From positions 1 to 26,083 of IMG/VR virus record IMGVR_UViG_3300025655_000250: DNA of 26,083 nt; one strand, 5' to 3'. The notes under the pieces were generated by a model. That model saw nothing but the letters and a program-made list of their open reading frames with translations, was not told where the DNA came from and ran no database searches. The translations under genes were made by a program, and so were the position numbers. The DNA comes from a virus. Shown piece after piece: positions 6,946 through 14,021 of the stretch. Every line of letters starts with the position of its first letter. The stretch's first letter is position 1.

Positions 6946-9318
6946 TTAGTTACTGAGATAGATTCCGCAATCAATCTGGCTGGCATGGCGTTCAGTAGGA
7001 ACACCATTAAGATATGTACCGCAGTCTAAAACATCTACGGTTCTAACTCCAGTATCCACATCATAATCAGCAGGATTGCCATTCAGATAAGTACCACAAT
7101 CAATAGCACCACCACGGAAAGTAGAACTGTAATCAGTAAGGGGTTGATCAAGCATACCAAACTTGGCAGTCTTGATTAAGGTCATATCAATATTTAACAT
7201 CTTCTGCATTACTGTCAGCATTGTATTCGTTACATTCAACGGAATACCAGTAAAGCTAAACCGATCACTATTAGGATCATTTGGATCATAATCAGGGTTC
7301 TGCCTGATGTTATCTGTAACCATACTGGTCACTAAGTTGGGATCGTAATTAGCTTGCTGGTTAGGTTGGTTACGAGGGCCGCTCATGCCTTTAGCTCCGG
7401 TCCAAGGCATCCCATAACCCATCATCTGGAGACGTTCTGCAGCCATCCGCAAGCGTTCATTTTCCTTTTCTAGCTTCTTCAGAAAGGTTTCAGCAGACTC
7501 GCCAACAGGTGGATCATTCGGTTCAAGCAGCCACGTGTTGATGTACTCATGGGGTTTTAAATTATGAACTTTGCAATAACCTGATGTTGTTTGGGGTGTT
7601 GGGGCAATAATAACAAAGTTATTAGCATCAATAATGTGGCTAACAATATAGTCACTTGACTCGTGATTATCAGCAATAAACTCAATGTTAACGCGGGTAT
7701 TTAAGCCTAAGTCATGGGGTTCTTCTGTTGTAATTGTAATGTTAGGACCCGATTGTGAATATGTTGCGTTTAGATCGAATACTTCATTGCCTTCATCATG
7801 GACAATGGACCACATTGCTGCATAGATATGCTTGCACCAGCGAAGCTGATAGTAGGCAAGGAGTGGGCGCGAATCTTCTGAGAGATCTTCATACGTAGGT
7901 AGCTGATAAAAATTATTGATAACAACGTAACCAAAATCAGAGTAAACGCCAACATCATCCCTGGTTGGAATCAAATTTCCATTGCGGTCCATGCTGTAGC
8001 CAGGGCGAACAGAACCTGCTTTTGTATTTGGAAACCTACGCCTTTGTTCCTCTTTGTAGAAGTTATATGTTTCTCTTTTTAGATAATCTTGGCATGTGCA
8101 CTGGTAACGAATTTCTGTTGTCAGGTACCGGCCAACAGTAAACCCACGGTGCGCAGGAACAATTGTTTTGGCAACACCCTGGCCTGTCGTGGATGGTAAG
8201 TTTGTTACAGGATCAAATAATCTTGTTCCATAACTATCTGTACGTTGGAATAGAACTTCATTTGTCGATAGGTCTACGCCAGTGGCGGTATAACCTACGT
8301 AATCTTTATAATCAAATCCACGTATTCTGCGCGTAACAGTTACATTTCCAGATGCAACACCTGTAGTCAAACTTGTAATAGTAAACTGTGTACTATTTAA
8401 AACAAGAACTTGGTAGAGTCCAGATTCAACAGGTCCGGTTGTAACTGAAAGAAGGACTTCATTGCTTGTTGATAAACCATGAGCAGAAGGGCAGGTAACT
8501 GTAACAACAGATCCTGTTCGTGTATAGGTTGCACTTAAACCAGGATCACGTTCGATAACTCGATCAACAAAACGCTCACCAGCAGCAAAGCTAAGCGATG
8601 TATGAATAGAACTAAGTTGAACTCGTTGTTGCACCCAAAAAGGATCACTAAAAGTTGTAACCTTAGAAACAGTTACATTTCCAGATGTTGAAAGAGATCC
8701 AGAAGCTGTGCAAGTAAAAGTATTTGTTGTGGTAGTTGTAATTACTAATGTTTCATCTACAGCTGCACCACTCGTTACATTTAAATAAATAGAATCACCA
8801 ACGTTATAACCATGCTCTACAGAAGTAACTGTTATTGTTGTTCCACTTTGTATATAAGTTCCATTCTTTTCTGACTGCATATAACGTACAGCCAGAATTG
8901 GTATTCCATAGTTATAAAGATTAACTGAGTTGGCATCACGAACGCCAACCATCTGCTCCCCTATCTCCGTATGGGAGCTGGGAAAGGTAAACATTCTGGC
9001 GCCAGTAACTACTCCAGGGAACTGCTGAAACTCGCAGTACATCCTGAAGTCGCCACGGGTGTGCCTGGTCTTAGCGCCGTTACCTAGATAAGTTTGGGTT
9101 AAGGTGTAGAGCTCATAGCCACGACGCCAACGATTCCACATCGAGTCCTGGTTATAAAACCGGACACGGCTAATTTGCTCACGATCCTTGGGTTCAAAAT
9201 CAAAAGGATTAACCTTTGGATTTATATCGTACTTATTACTTTCCTTTTTTATTTTGTCCGAAAAGGATTGAAAGCTCCTATCAAAGCTGCCTCCAAAACT
9301 ATTCTTTTTCTTTGGCAT
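6946..9318 (-). CDS. Large tail structural protein with SWIM-like Cys/His set
   Basis: A 790-residue product of unknown family. It has a basic N-terminus (MPKKKN), then a region rich in aromatic residues and arginine (about 50-150). Three beta-type repeats with an H-[GD]-[YL] turn and a TSGN/TSGY-like end lie at about 151-220, 262-330 and 517-585. Between repeats two and three, CTC (C407, C409) and CKH (C495, H497) form a C-x-C...C-x-H set like a SWIM zinc finger but with an 85-residue insert. A probable coiled coil covers about 607-632. The C-terminus carries three copies of DCG[TI]YL[NS] at residues 740, 765 and 783. Position ahead of the fibre genes suggests a tail hub, nozzle or baseplate-like component. 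No tape-measure features were seen. Confidence 0.7.
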   Translation of the reverse strand: MPKKKNSFGGSFDRSFQSFSDKIKKESNKYDINPKVNPFDFEPKDREQISRVRFYNQDSMWNRWRRGYELYTLTQTYLGNGAKTRHTRGDFRMYCEFQQFPGVVTGARMFTFPSSHTEIGEQMVGVRDANSVNLYNYGIPILAVRYMQSEKNGTYIQSGTTITVTSVEHGYNVGDSIYLNVTSGAAVDETLVITTTTTNTFTCTASGSLSTSGNVTVSKVTTFSDPFWVQQRVQLSSIHTSLSFAAGERFVDRVIERDPGLSATYTRTGSVVTVTCPSAHGLSTSNEVLLSVTTGPVESGLYQVLVLNSTQFTITSLTTGVASGNVTVTRRIRGFDYKDYVGYTATGVDLSTNEVLFQRTDSYGTRLFDPVTNLPSTTGQGVAKTIVPAHRGFTVGRYLTTEIRYQCTCQDYLKRETYNFYKEEQRRRFPNTKAGSVRPGYSMDRNGNLIPTRDDVGVYSDFGYVVINNFYQLPTYEDLSEDSRPLLAYYQLRWCKHIYAAMWSIVHDEGNEVFDLNATYSQSGPNITITTEEPHDLGLNTRVNIEFIADNHESSDYIVSHIIDANNFVIIAPTPQTTSGYCKVHNLKPHEYINTWLLEPNDPPVGESAETFLKKLEKENERLRMAAERLQMMGYGMPWTGAKGMSGPRNQPNQQANYDPNLVTSMVTDNIRQNPDYDPNDPNSDRFSFTGIPLNVTNTMLTVMQKMLNIDMTLIKTAKFGMLDQPLTDYSSTFRGGAIDCGTYLNGNPADYDVDTGVRTVDVLDCGTYLNGVPTERHASQIDCGIYLSN

Positions 9319-9321
9319 TGA

Positions 9322-10092
9322 TCAATAGAAACCACCTTGAGCATTGATATAGAAACCACTGGTTAAAGCAGTACTACCACCTGCTGCAACGTAGATAGCT
9401 TGACCTTTCTGTAAAACTAAACCACGGTTCTTAGGTGCAACTTCATTATTTGCTGTTGTAAAGTTTGCACCAGCATGGGGAACAGGGTGGTTAATGAGAG
9501 GTAGCTTCTCATTAATCGTTAAGCTGTAGAACTGGTTGATAGGATTGCTATCAATACTTGCAGTAAACAGCGGGAAGAACTGATTAACGTTAGTAACAGT
9601 GGCAGCATCAACAAGATAGAAACACAAATCTACAGGAAGATAGATGTTGCAATCACCGCTTGTTGTTGCACTGATTGTCGCAGTCGCTGTAAAGTTATTA
9701 GCTGTTACATCAGTAACAGTCAACAGTTCGTCAGTACCTGCACCAGTTGTAAAGTTGACATAAATCTTTTGACCAACTTTAACGTTGGAGTTTGCTACAA
9801 CAATAACAACATCTAAACCAGCTTGTACATAGGTACCTGCAGAAGGTGGTTTAGGGTTGATAAAAAGAGGAGCTTCCTTAGAAAAACGTACCCAGATCTC
9901 ATCAATATAAGCACCACCAATAGAAGAATCCGTTAAAGAGCTATCAATATCAATAACTTTAGTTGCATTGCCAACAGCTGTCGGAGATAAACTTGTTGCA
10001 AAATGTTGACCAGCAGCAGCCGTTACCAGAGCACTGGTAAGCAGTGGCCGATCAATCATTGCTGGCAGTTTATTGGTACTGGACGATGCCAC
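9322..10092 (-). CDS. Structural protein with beta-repeat domain
   Basis: A 256-residue product. It uses a GTG start, favoured because AGAGGAAG lies 4-6 nt upstream and no better ATG is near. Residues about 85-152 (GTYVQAGLDVVIVV...KVGQKIYVNFTTGAGTDELL...NNFTATA...SGDCNIYL) match in design the repeats of the adjacent 790-residue protein, which has GTYIQSGTTITVTS and later TSGAAVDETLVIT. The C-terminal part (KNRGLVLQKGQAIYVAAGG, end AQGGFY) is beta-rich. It ends 4 nt before the ATG of the 790-residue gene, suggesting co-assembly in the tail. Function unknown; a virion structural role is inferred from context and all-beta composition. Confidence 0.7.
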   Translation of the reverse strand: MASSSTNKLPAMIDRPLLTSALVTAAAGQHFATSLSPTAVGNATKVIDIDSSLTDSSIGGAYIDEIWVRFSKEAPLFINPKPPSAGTYVQAGLDVVIVVANSNVKVGQKIYVNFTTGAGTDELLTVTDVTANNFTATATISATTSGDCNIYLPVDLCFYLVDAATVTNVNQFFPLFTASIDSNPINQFYSLTINEKLPLINHPVPHAGANFTTANNEVAPKNRGLVLQKGQAIYVAAGGSTALTSGFYINAQGGFY

Positions 10093-10127
10093 AGATCTTC
10101 CTCTTGTTTAAAACTTATATTGTTATT

Positions 10128-10146
10128 TTAACTGATCAACAGTTAA
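10128..10146 (-). other. Perfect hairpin over a stop codon
   Basis: TTAACTG and CAGTTAA form a perfect 7-bp stem with a 5-nt loop on the minus strand. It includes the TAA of the 75-residue gene. No T-run follows, so it is not a standard terminator; it may stabilise or separate transcripts. It lies at the start of the 50-nt gap before the GTG start at 10092. Confidence 0.4.
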
Positions 10147-10370
10147 GGGAACAACTTTGCAAAGATTGTAGGATCTAGCTGAGATAGTCCCTTAATCTTG
10201 TCACCTGCAAAACGAAAGTCACCAGGTTCAGAACTGATAAAAGGATCAATGTCTCCAGGTAAACTAGGTAGCCTCAAATCCTCATCACCACGGATACGCC
10301 TTAAACCGCTACCACGAGAACCTGTTGGAAGTTCTTCTTCACCTCTTTCGTTAAGGAATGGATTAATCAT
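10143..10370 (-). CDS. Small hypothetical protein
   Basis: A 75-residue product, MINPFLNERGEEELPTG onward, with RIRGDEDLRLPSLPGDIDPF in the middle and DPTIFAKLFP at the end. It is mostly hydrophilic, with many Pro, Asp and Arg, and probably largely unstructured. The ATG overlaps the TGA of the upstream gene by the ATGA arrangement, so it is very probably translated despite lacking a clear ribosome binding site. I do not recognise the family. It is the last gene in a run of overlapping small genes and is followed by a hairpin and a 50-nt gap. Confidence 0.6.
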   Translation of the reverse strand: MINPFLNERGEEELPTGSRGSGLRRIRGDEDLRLPSLPGDIDPFISSEPGDFRFAGDKIKGLSQLDPTIFAKLFP

Positions 10371-10579
10371 TTTTGTTTGTAACGTGTAGCAAGTTCAACT
10401 GAGCGTCTTGCTTTTTTTGCAGCTTCTGTATTGGCTACAAATTGTTTACCAGTTCTAGACTGGCGTTGCTTTTTTTGATCAGTTTGTTTTCTTTGCTCTG
10501 GTGATAGTTTAGCCCAGGCTTCTTTTGGAAGATAACGCTCTGTGCTTTTTTTACCAGGTTCAATTGCTTTATCACTCAT
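10367..10579 (-). CDS. Small basic hypothetical protein
   Basis: I place the start at the ATG at 10579 (MSDKAIEPGKKSTERYLPK), giving 70 residues and an 8-nt overlap with the upstream Cys-rich gene. A frame open to 10630 would overlap that gene by 59 nt and adds the unlikely N-terminus MQAHVHVMPGYM. The protein is strongly basic (KQTDQKKQRQSRTGKQ, EAAKKARRSVELATRYKQK) with a predicted helical C-terminal half and the segment LPKEAWAKLSPEQRKQTD. Such charge suggests nucleic-acid or capsid-interior binding, but there is no recognisable domain. It couples by ATGA to the next gene. Confidence 0.65.
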   Translation of the reverse strand: MSDKAIEPGKKSTERYLPKEAWAKLSPEQRKQTDQKKQRQSRTGKQFVANTEAAKKARRSVELATRYKQK

Positions 10580-11000
10580 CTCGGATTGGCCCACCATGTA
10601 ACCAGGCATCACATGTACGTGAGCCTGCACACTTGAATTTAAACAGCTGACAATAACCTAAGTCAGCATGTTCAATAACAGCATGGGGATCTGCAGCTTT
10701 ATCTTCATTGATGCCTTCAAGAATGCAATCAAGAATCACATCTGATTCATCAAAGGCAGAGCAGTTACCGCAGCGTGCTGACATAGCAGTTTCTACATCA
10801 GTGTTCCACATATCTGCTTTCTTTTCCCAGAAACCAGGATCAGGTCGATCCGGGTTCAAGGGTCCATAGTTGAAATTATCAATAGTCCAATTACGGTTTT
10901 TGATATTTTCTTTAATATCAGTTGTAGCGCGTGGGCAAGATTGACCTACAGCAGTAGCTGTTTTACCAAGTAATACTTTTGCTTTGAAGTGCTCCATCAT
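10572..11000 (-). CDS. Cys-rich conserved phage protein, possible metal or Fe-S binding
   Basis: A 142-residue product. AAAGGAGATAA just before the ATG is a strong ribosome binding site. The C-terminal half holds six cysteines in a compact pattern: C77-x2-C80, C92, C117, C124 and C130 (RCGNCSAFDES, LDCI, LGYCQLFKFKCAGSRTCDAW). I recall similar proteins in marine phage structural operons and suspect a metal or iron-sulphur site, though the ligand set matches no family I can name with certainty. The N-terminal half (GQSCPRATTDIKENIKNRNW, GPLNPDRPDPGFWEKKADMW) is polar and aromatic. Neighbours are small basic proteins in an overlapping series. The role is unknown; disulphide stabilisation is an alternative to metal binding. 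Confidence 0.7.
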   Translation of the reverse strand: MMEHFKAKVLLGKTATAVGQSCPRATTDIKENIKNRNWTIDNFNYGPLNPDRPDPGFWEKKADMWNTDVETAMSARCGNCSAFDESDVILDCILEGINEDKAADPHAVIEHADLGYCQLFKFKCAGSRTCDAWLHGGPIRDE

Positions 11001-11230
11001 TTATCTCCTTTTTCATATTGTTCTTTTGTCATCCACTTCTGATCACCCCAGCGCTTCAATGATTTTTGCTTTTCTGTTTTGCCGCCTTTATAGCCGCCAC
11101 CACTCTTCTTGTATTCTTGCGCCAGGAGCTGAGCTTTGCGAGCACTCCACTGGCCAGGCTTGCCTCCTTTAGAGCCAGCCATGATTCGATCTTTGATGCG
11201 TTCTCGCATCTCTGGCTTTGTATAGCTCAT
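10997..11230 (-). CDS. Small basic conserved protein (DUF5872-like)
   Basis: A 77-residue product beginning MSYTKPEMRERIKDRIMAGS, followed by KGGKPGQWSARKAQLLAQEY and KSGGGYKGGKTEKQKSLKRW, ending with QKWMTKEQYEKG. The GGKPGQWSARKAQ core followed by GGGY and a final W-x-x-[EQ]-x-W-like segment is what I remember for DUF5872 proteins of phages and large viruses; that label is from memory only. It is very basic. It is joined to its neighbours by a TGATG overlap upstream and ATGA downstream, so it is part of a coupled series. Function unknown; DNA binding is possible on charge alone. Confidence 0.7.
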   Translation of the reverse strand: MSYTKPEMRERIKDRIMAGSKGGKPGQWSARKAQLLAQEYKKSGGGYKGGKTEKQKSLKRWGDQKWMTKEQYEKGDK

Positions 11231-11511
11231 CAGAACTGATTCTGGATTGGCCTTTTATTAAGAATAACAGGGGGAACCATATCGCTAGCAGAACGATCTA
11301 CCTCACGCATGTAGGCAGGATTGTTTAACTGAAAGCGTGGATCATTACTACCGTTATAACCAACAACATAAGAACATGGCTTACTTTGTTCTTGCATACC
11401 TGGTTGCAGTGGATTAGACAATCCAGCTGTCGTCATGCTGTAATCCTGGTACATATTGTTATATGTAACAGGGTAAGCAGAACTATAACCAGGGACTTGA
11501 GCAAACCTCAT
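11230..11511 (-). CDS. Hypothetical protein
   Basis: A 93-residue product, MRFAQVPGYSSAYPVTYNN onward, rich in Tyr, Asn, Pro, Met and Gln, with no long helix or membrane segment predicted by eye. Segments include SKPCSYVVGYNGSNDPRF and DMVPPVILNKRPIQNQF. The start overlaps the stop of the permuted M23-like gene (ATGA) and the stop overlaps the next start by one base (TGATG). This places it in the same operon as the two wall hydrolases. I do not recognise the family. The composition fits a small virion component or an extended linker protein, which is a guess. Confidence 0.6.
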   Translation of the reverse strand: MRFAQVPGYSSAYPVTYNNMYQDYSMTTAGLSNPLQPGMQEQSKPCSYVVGYNGSNDPRFQLNNPAYMREVDRSASDMVPPVILNKRPIQNQF

Positions 11512-12191
11512 CCGAAGTAATTAACAGGTGCCGTACTTAAAAATTGTTGTGCCATTTGCATTGGACTCATGGCACTGCGGCGGTTTGTTTTAAAACGTTC
11601 AACAATATAGTTTTGCAACATTTCATTTGGAGTGATTTCTTTCTTACCTTCATCTTCTACAAGATCAATAACAATATTAACAGGCTGGCCCCCTAACTCC
11701 CCTTGTTGCATTTGTTGGGTCTGCTGCAGTTGTGGAGTAGCAACAGCTGGTGCCATTTGTTGTTGCCCCATCAAAGACGCTTCTTTCCCGCCCTTCGTAT
11801 GGAGTAATTCAATTTCGTAACCGTCAGGAGTTTGAATTGTACCTAAACCTTTGCCAGGTTTAAAAGATCCTGCTCCTTTCCAATAAAGAGGCGTGCCACC
11901 ACCAATGCCAAAATCAACACCACGGTGGAATGTAGATGCACCTGCTACAGGTGCAGTTCTAGGTCCAAAGGGAGACGTAATTTGAAAGGCTGGCGTAAAG
12001 GTCTCACCTGATTGTTTAAATAGTGGAGTTTTTGATTCACCAACAAGAAGGTTTTGTAGACCACTACGCCAGGTAGTGGGGTCAATATATTGACCACCCT
12101 TTTTGACGCGGACATCAAGGTGAGGACCTGTTGTTGGAAAGATATCCTCTCCAGGTCTTGCAACGTATCCTGCTTGAATGATGCCCGCCAT
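11508..12191 (-). CDS. Circularly permuted M23 peptidase-like wall hydrolase
   Basis: A 227-residue product. Residues 21-38 (TGPHLDVRVKKGGQYIDP) match the C-terminal motif of LytM/M23 endopeptidases, usually GPHLHFEV...DP. Residues 71-107 (ITSPFGPRTAP...FHRGVDFGIGGGTPLYW) match their N-terminal motif, with H89 and D93 as the expected zinc ligands; YEIELLHT (H131) matches the middle motif. The order is therefore permuted. H24 is kept, but the second His of H-x-H is Asp (D26), so zinc binding may be altered or activity lost. A Gln-rich linker (about 143-166) leads to a C-terminal domain (170-227) shared with the adjacent lysozyme. Inferred role: virion-associated peptidoglycan cleavage or binding during entry. 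No signal peptide is seen. Confidence 0.8.
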   Translation of the reverse strand: MAGIIQAGYVARPGEDIFPTTGPHLDVRVKKGGQYIDPTTWRSGLQNLLVGESKTPLFKQSGETFTPAFQITSPFGPRTAPVAGASTFHRGVDFGIGGGTPLYWKGAGSFKPGKGLGTIQTPDGYEIELLHTKGGKEASLMGQQQMAPAVATPQLQQTQQMQQGELGGQPVNIVIDLVEDEGKKEITPNEMLQNYIVERFKTNRRSAMSPMQMAQQFLSTAPVNYFG

Positions 12192-12208
12192 TTGTTTAAG
12201 CTAAAGAA

Positions 12209-12964
12209 TTAACCAAAGTTAAAGTAATCAACCTTAGGAGTACTAACAAGACTTTGTGCAATCTCTAAGGGTGAAGGAACGCTAGAGCGCTCTTCTCTTG
12301 CTTTTTTAAATTGATTAATAATACTCACAATAGGATCTGACTGTTCTGCATTTGCACCTTTGCGGTTAATGGTAATGTTAATGGTTGGAATACCAGTTTG
12401 CTGTTGGCCAACAGGTGTCTGTTGTTGTTGAGTTTGTGCTTGTGCTTGGTTGCCAGGTAAAGTTTGTCCGGCCAATTGTTGTTTTTGTTGTTCGTAATAT
12501 TTGTACAAGTCACCGAGTGGTTTAGACGGCTGCCCGTAGTAGCTTCCTCCACCAGATGTTGGCAGTGAAGCCCACTCTGGAGCAAGCTTGTTAGTAACAG
12601 TTCCAAATTTTTCTCCTCTTAAGAAAGGTTGTAATGCGCCTCGCTTTTTATCAATCAAATAAAGAGCAGCAAGGTCTTGTGATTTGGGATCAAATCCAGG
12701 TAATCCTAATGCTTTAGCAGTCCCTTGCCAGGTAGGTGTTAGGAATTGATAGGCTCCAGCAGCTGTGCTCGTATAGCCACCACCACTAATGGCTTTATCT
12801 GGATGACGCCAGCCTTTGGATGTATCAAACTTACCACCACCAAACATGGTTTGATAGCCTGCTTCTCCTGGTGTACCTTCCGCGTAACGAATGGTATTTA
12901 GTAAAGCACGTACTTCAGGACGTGTTTGAAGCAACGTTTCGTAGTATTTACGGAGTTCAGACAT
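12209..12964 (-). CDS. Lambda-type lysozyme (GH104-like), virion-associated
   Basis: I choose the ATG at 12964 (MSELRKYYETLL), giving 251 residues and a start 5 nt after the upstream stop. The frame is open back to a GTG at 13051, but that overlaps the upstream gene by 83 nt. Motifs resemble the lambda R lytic transglycosylase: IRYAEGTP with the presumed catalytic E29, MFGGGKFDTSKGWRHP, STAAGAYQF (about 66-74), DPKSQDLAAL and WASLPTSGG. The enzyme family cleaves the glycan strands of peptidoglycan. After the domain come a Gln-rich linker and a C-terminal domain (about 193-251) shared with the next gene's product. Position among structural genes, with no holin in view, suggests a tail lysin rather than the endolysin; this is inference. 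Confidence 0.85.
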   Translation of the reverse strand: MSELRKYYETLLQTRPEVRALLNTIRYAEGTPGEAGYQTMFGGGKFDTSKGWRHPDKAISGGGYTSTAAGAYQFLTPTWQGTAKALGLPGFDPKSQDLAALYLIDKKRGALQPFLRGEKFGTVTNKLAPEWASLPTSGGGSYYGQPSKPLGDLYKYYEQQKQQLAGQTLPGNQAQAQTQQQQTPVGQQQTGIPTINITINRKGANAEQSDPIVSIINQFKKAREERSSVPSPLEIAQSLVSTPKVDYFNFG

Positions 12965-12968
12965 TGGC

Positions 12969-13448
12969 TTATCGGAAGTTGTACTCGAAGTAGAAGCGGG
13001 TTCCAACAGCCACATCTGCGGGTCCAGGTAGGGCTTGAATGAATTCAGCACCTTCCCGCTCGAAGCGATAACGGGCTTGCATAGGATTCCTATAGTTAGC
13101 CACGTAAAGGTGGTGAGCTAAGCGATCAGTTTCATAAAGATAAATCTCTGTCCAGGTTTTAAGGGTGTCTCGGAAATCAGTTGTTGTAATGGTACGATCA
13201 ACGTCACCAGCAATATTTTCTAAACGATTCCTAGGTACTTGATCGTTATTAGAACTACCTGTCATATCGGTGCGTTTTTCAGCCTCGTCGCACCGAGTGA
13301 TTTGTTCAACTAATTTCTGGTACCAGAAAGAATCCGGTACGTTGTTTAAAGCTTCTTCTAGTCGAGCAAGATCACCGGCTGGGATAGATGTGGTGTTATA
13401 TCCCAAATGCCAGCGAATTTTTGACTTGAGGAAACTATCAAGTTGCAT
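12969..13448 (-). CDS. Hypothetical conserved phage protein
   Basis: A 159-residue product, MQLDSFLKSKIRWHLGYNT onward. The segment LARLEEALNNVPDSFWYQKL and, later, EKIT-like helix ITRCDEAEKRTDM suggest a mainly helical N-terminal half. The middle (NIAGDVDRTITTTDFRDTL) and the C-terminal part (YLYETDRLAHHLYVANYRNP, RYRFEREGAEF) mix helix and strand. It follows the helix-hairpin-helix gene after a 78-nt gap and precedes the lysozyme, a region where head-completion or tail-adaptor genes often sit. I cannot assign a family. A head-tail connector role is plausible by position only. TTAGAG about 6-11 nt upstream of the ATG is a weak ribosome binding site. Confidence 0.65.
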   Translation of the reverse strand: MQLDSFLKSKIRWHLGYNTTSIPAGDLARLEEALNNVPDSFWYQKLVEQITRCDEAEKRTDMTGSSNNDQVPRNRLENIAGDVDRTITTTDFRDTLKTWTEIYLYETDRLAHHLYVANYRNPMQARYRFEREGAEFIQALPGPADVAVGTRFYFEYNFR

Positions 13449-13467
13449 TAGAAAACTCTAACAGCGC

Positions 13468-13484
13468 AGAGGATATACTCCTCT
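13468..13484 (-). other. Hairpin in leader of the 159-residue gene
   Basis: AGAGGA and TCCTCT form a perfect 6-bp stem with a 5-nt loop, about 20 nt before the ATG at 13448. One arm resembles a Shine-Dalgarno sequence, but it is too far from the ATG to act as one. No T-run follows on the minus strand. Confidence 0.35.
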
Positions 13485-13526
13485 ATTAATAGCTTAACAC
13501 GGTCAAGTTTTCAGTTGCTGCAACTA

Positions 13527-13967
13527 TTATTCAACACGAACAAGATTCTCTTTAAAGATCTCATCCCAATCAACACGTTTGATTTGTTTCAATTGATCTA
13601 AACGTACAAACTTTTCACCAGCCATGGAAGTTTGTAAATCCTTAATATCACGTGCAGTCTTCAGCCCAACGCCAGGTAGATGATCTGCAATCTGCCGAGC
13701 GGTTGCTGTGTTGATATTAATCCGGGTATCAATCGGAAATGTTTCTTTATTGGTTGGAGTTGGAGGATTAACGCCTTCATCCTGCAGCTTCCTGGTCAGG
13801 CGTTCTTTGGTTATATCCTTCTCGTTTGTTGCGTTAATATGCGGAATTAAATCTTCCCGCTCAATATAAAGAACTTCGTCTTGTGAATCAATGCACATCA
13901 TGATTCCATCACCGTGGTGAGAAATCATTTCAACGAGTTGGCCAGTTGGTTTGTATTGGTAGAGCAT
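13527..13967 (-). CDS. Helix-hairpin-helix (ComEA-like) protein
   Basis: A 146-residue product. Residues about 83-140 carry the ComEA-type helix-hairpin-helix: INTATARQIADHLPGVGLKTARDI, with LPGVGLKTA (97-105) as the hairpin, followed by a degenerate second unit (RLDQLKQIKRVDWDEI). Such domains bind the DNA backbone without sequence specificity. The N-terminal half (LYQYKPTGQLVEMISHHGDG...DSQDEVLYIEREDLIPHI) looks like a small beta-barrel domain that I cannot name. It lies between the abundant structural protein and the connector-like gene. It could bind genome ends at the head-tail junction or be a replication factor misplaced by context; the DNA-binding part is well supported, the location in the virion is not. 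No ribosome binding site is evident. Confidence 0.8.
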   Translation of the reverse strand: MLYQYKPTGQLVEMISHHGDGIMMCIDSQDEVLYIEREDLIPHINATNEKDITKERLTRKLQDEGVNPPTPTNKETFPIDTRININTATARQIADHLPGVGLKTARDIKDLQTSMAGEKFVRLDQLKQIKRVDWDEIFKENLVRVE

Positions 13968-14021
13968 TTAAAAAAAGGCAACTACCAATACAATACCAAC
14001 CTTAACTCAGCTAATCAATGA

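Noticed and set aside
12965-13051. N-terminal extension of the lysozyme from a GTG at 13051
   Set aside because: It would overlap the upstream gene by 83 nt, and the family does not need this segment. The ATG at 12964 is 5 nt after the upstream stop.
13968-14021. T-run (seven T on the minus strand) after a GC patch, looking like a terminator
   Set aside because: No stable stem can be formed by the sequence before the T-run; the GGTTGGTATTGTATTGG stretch does not pair with itself.
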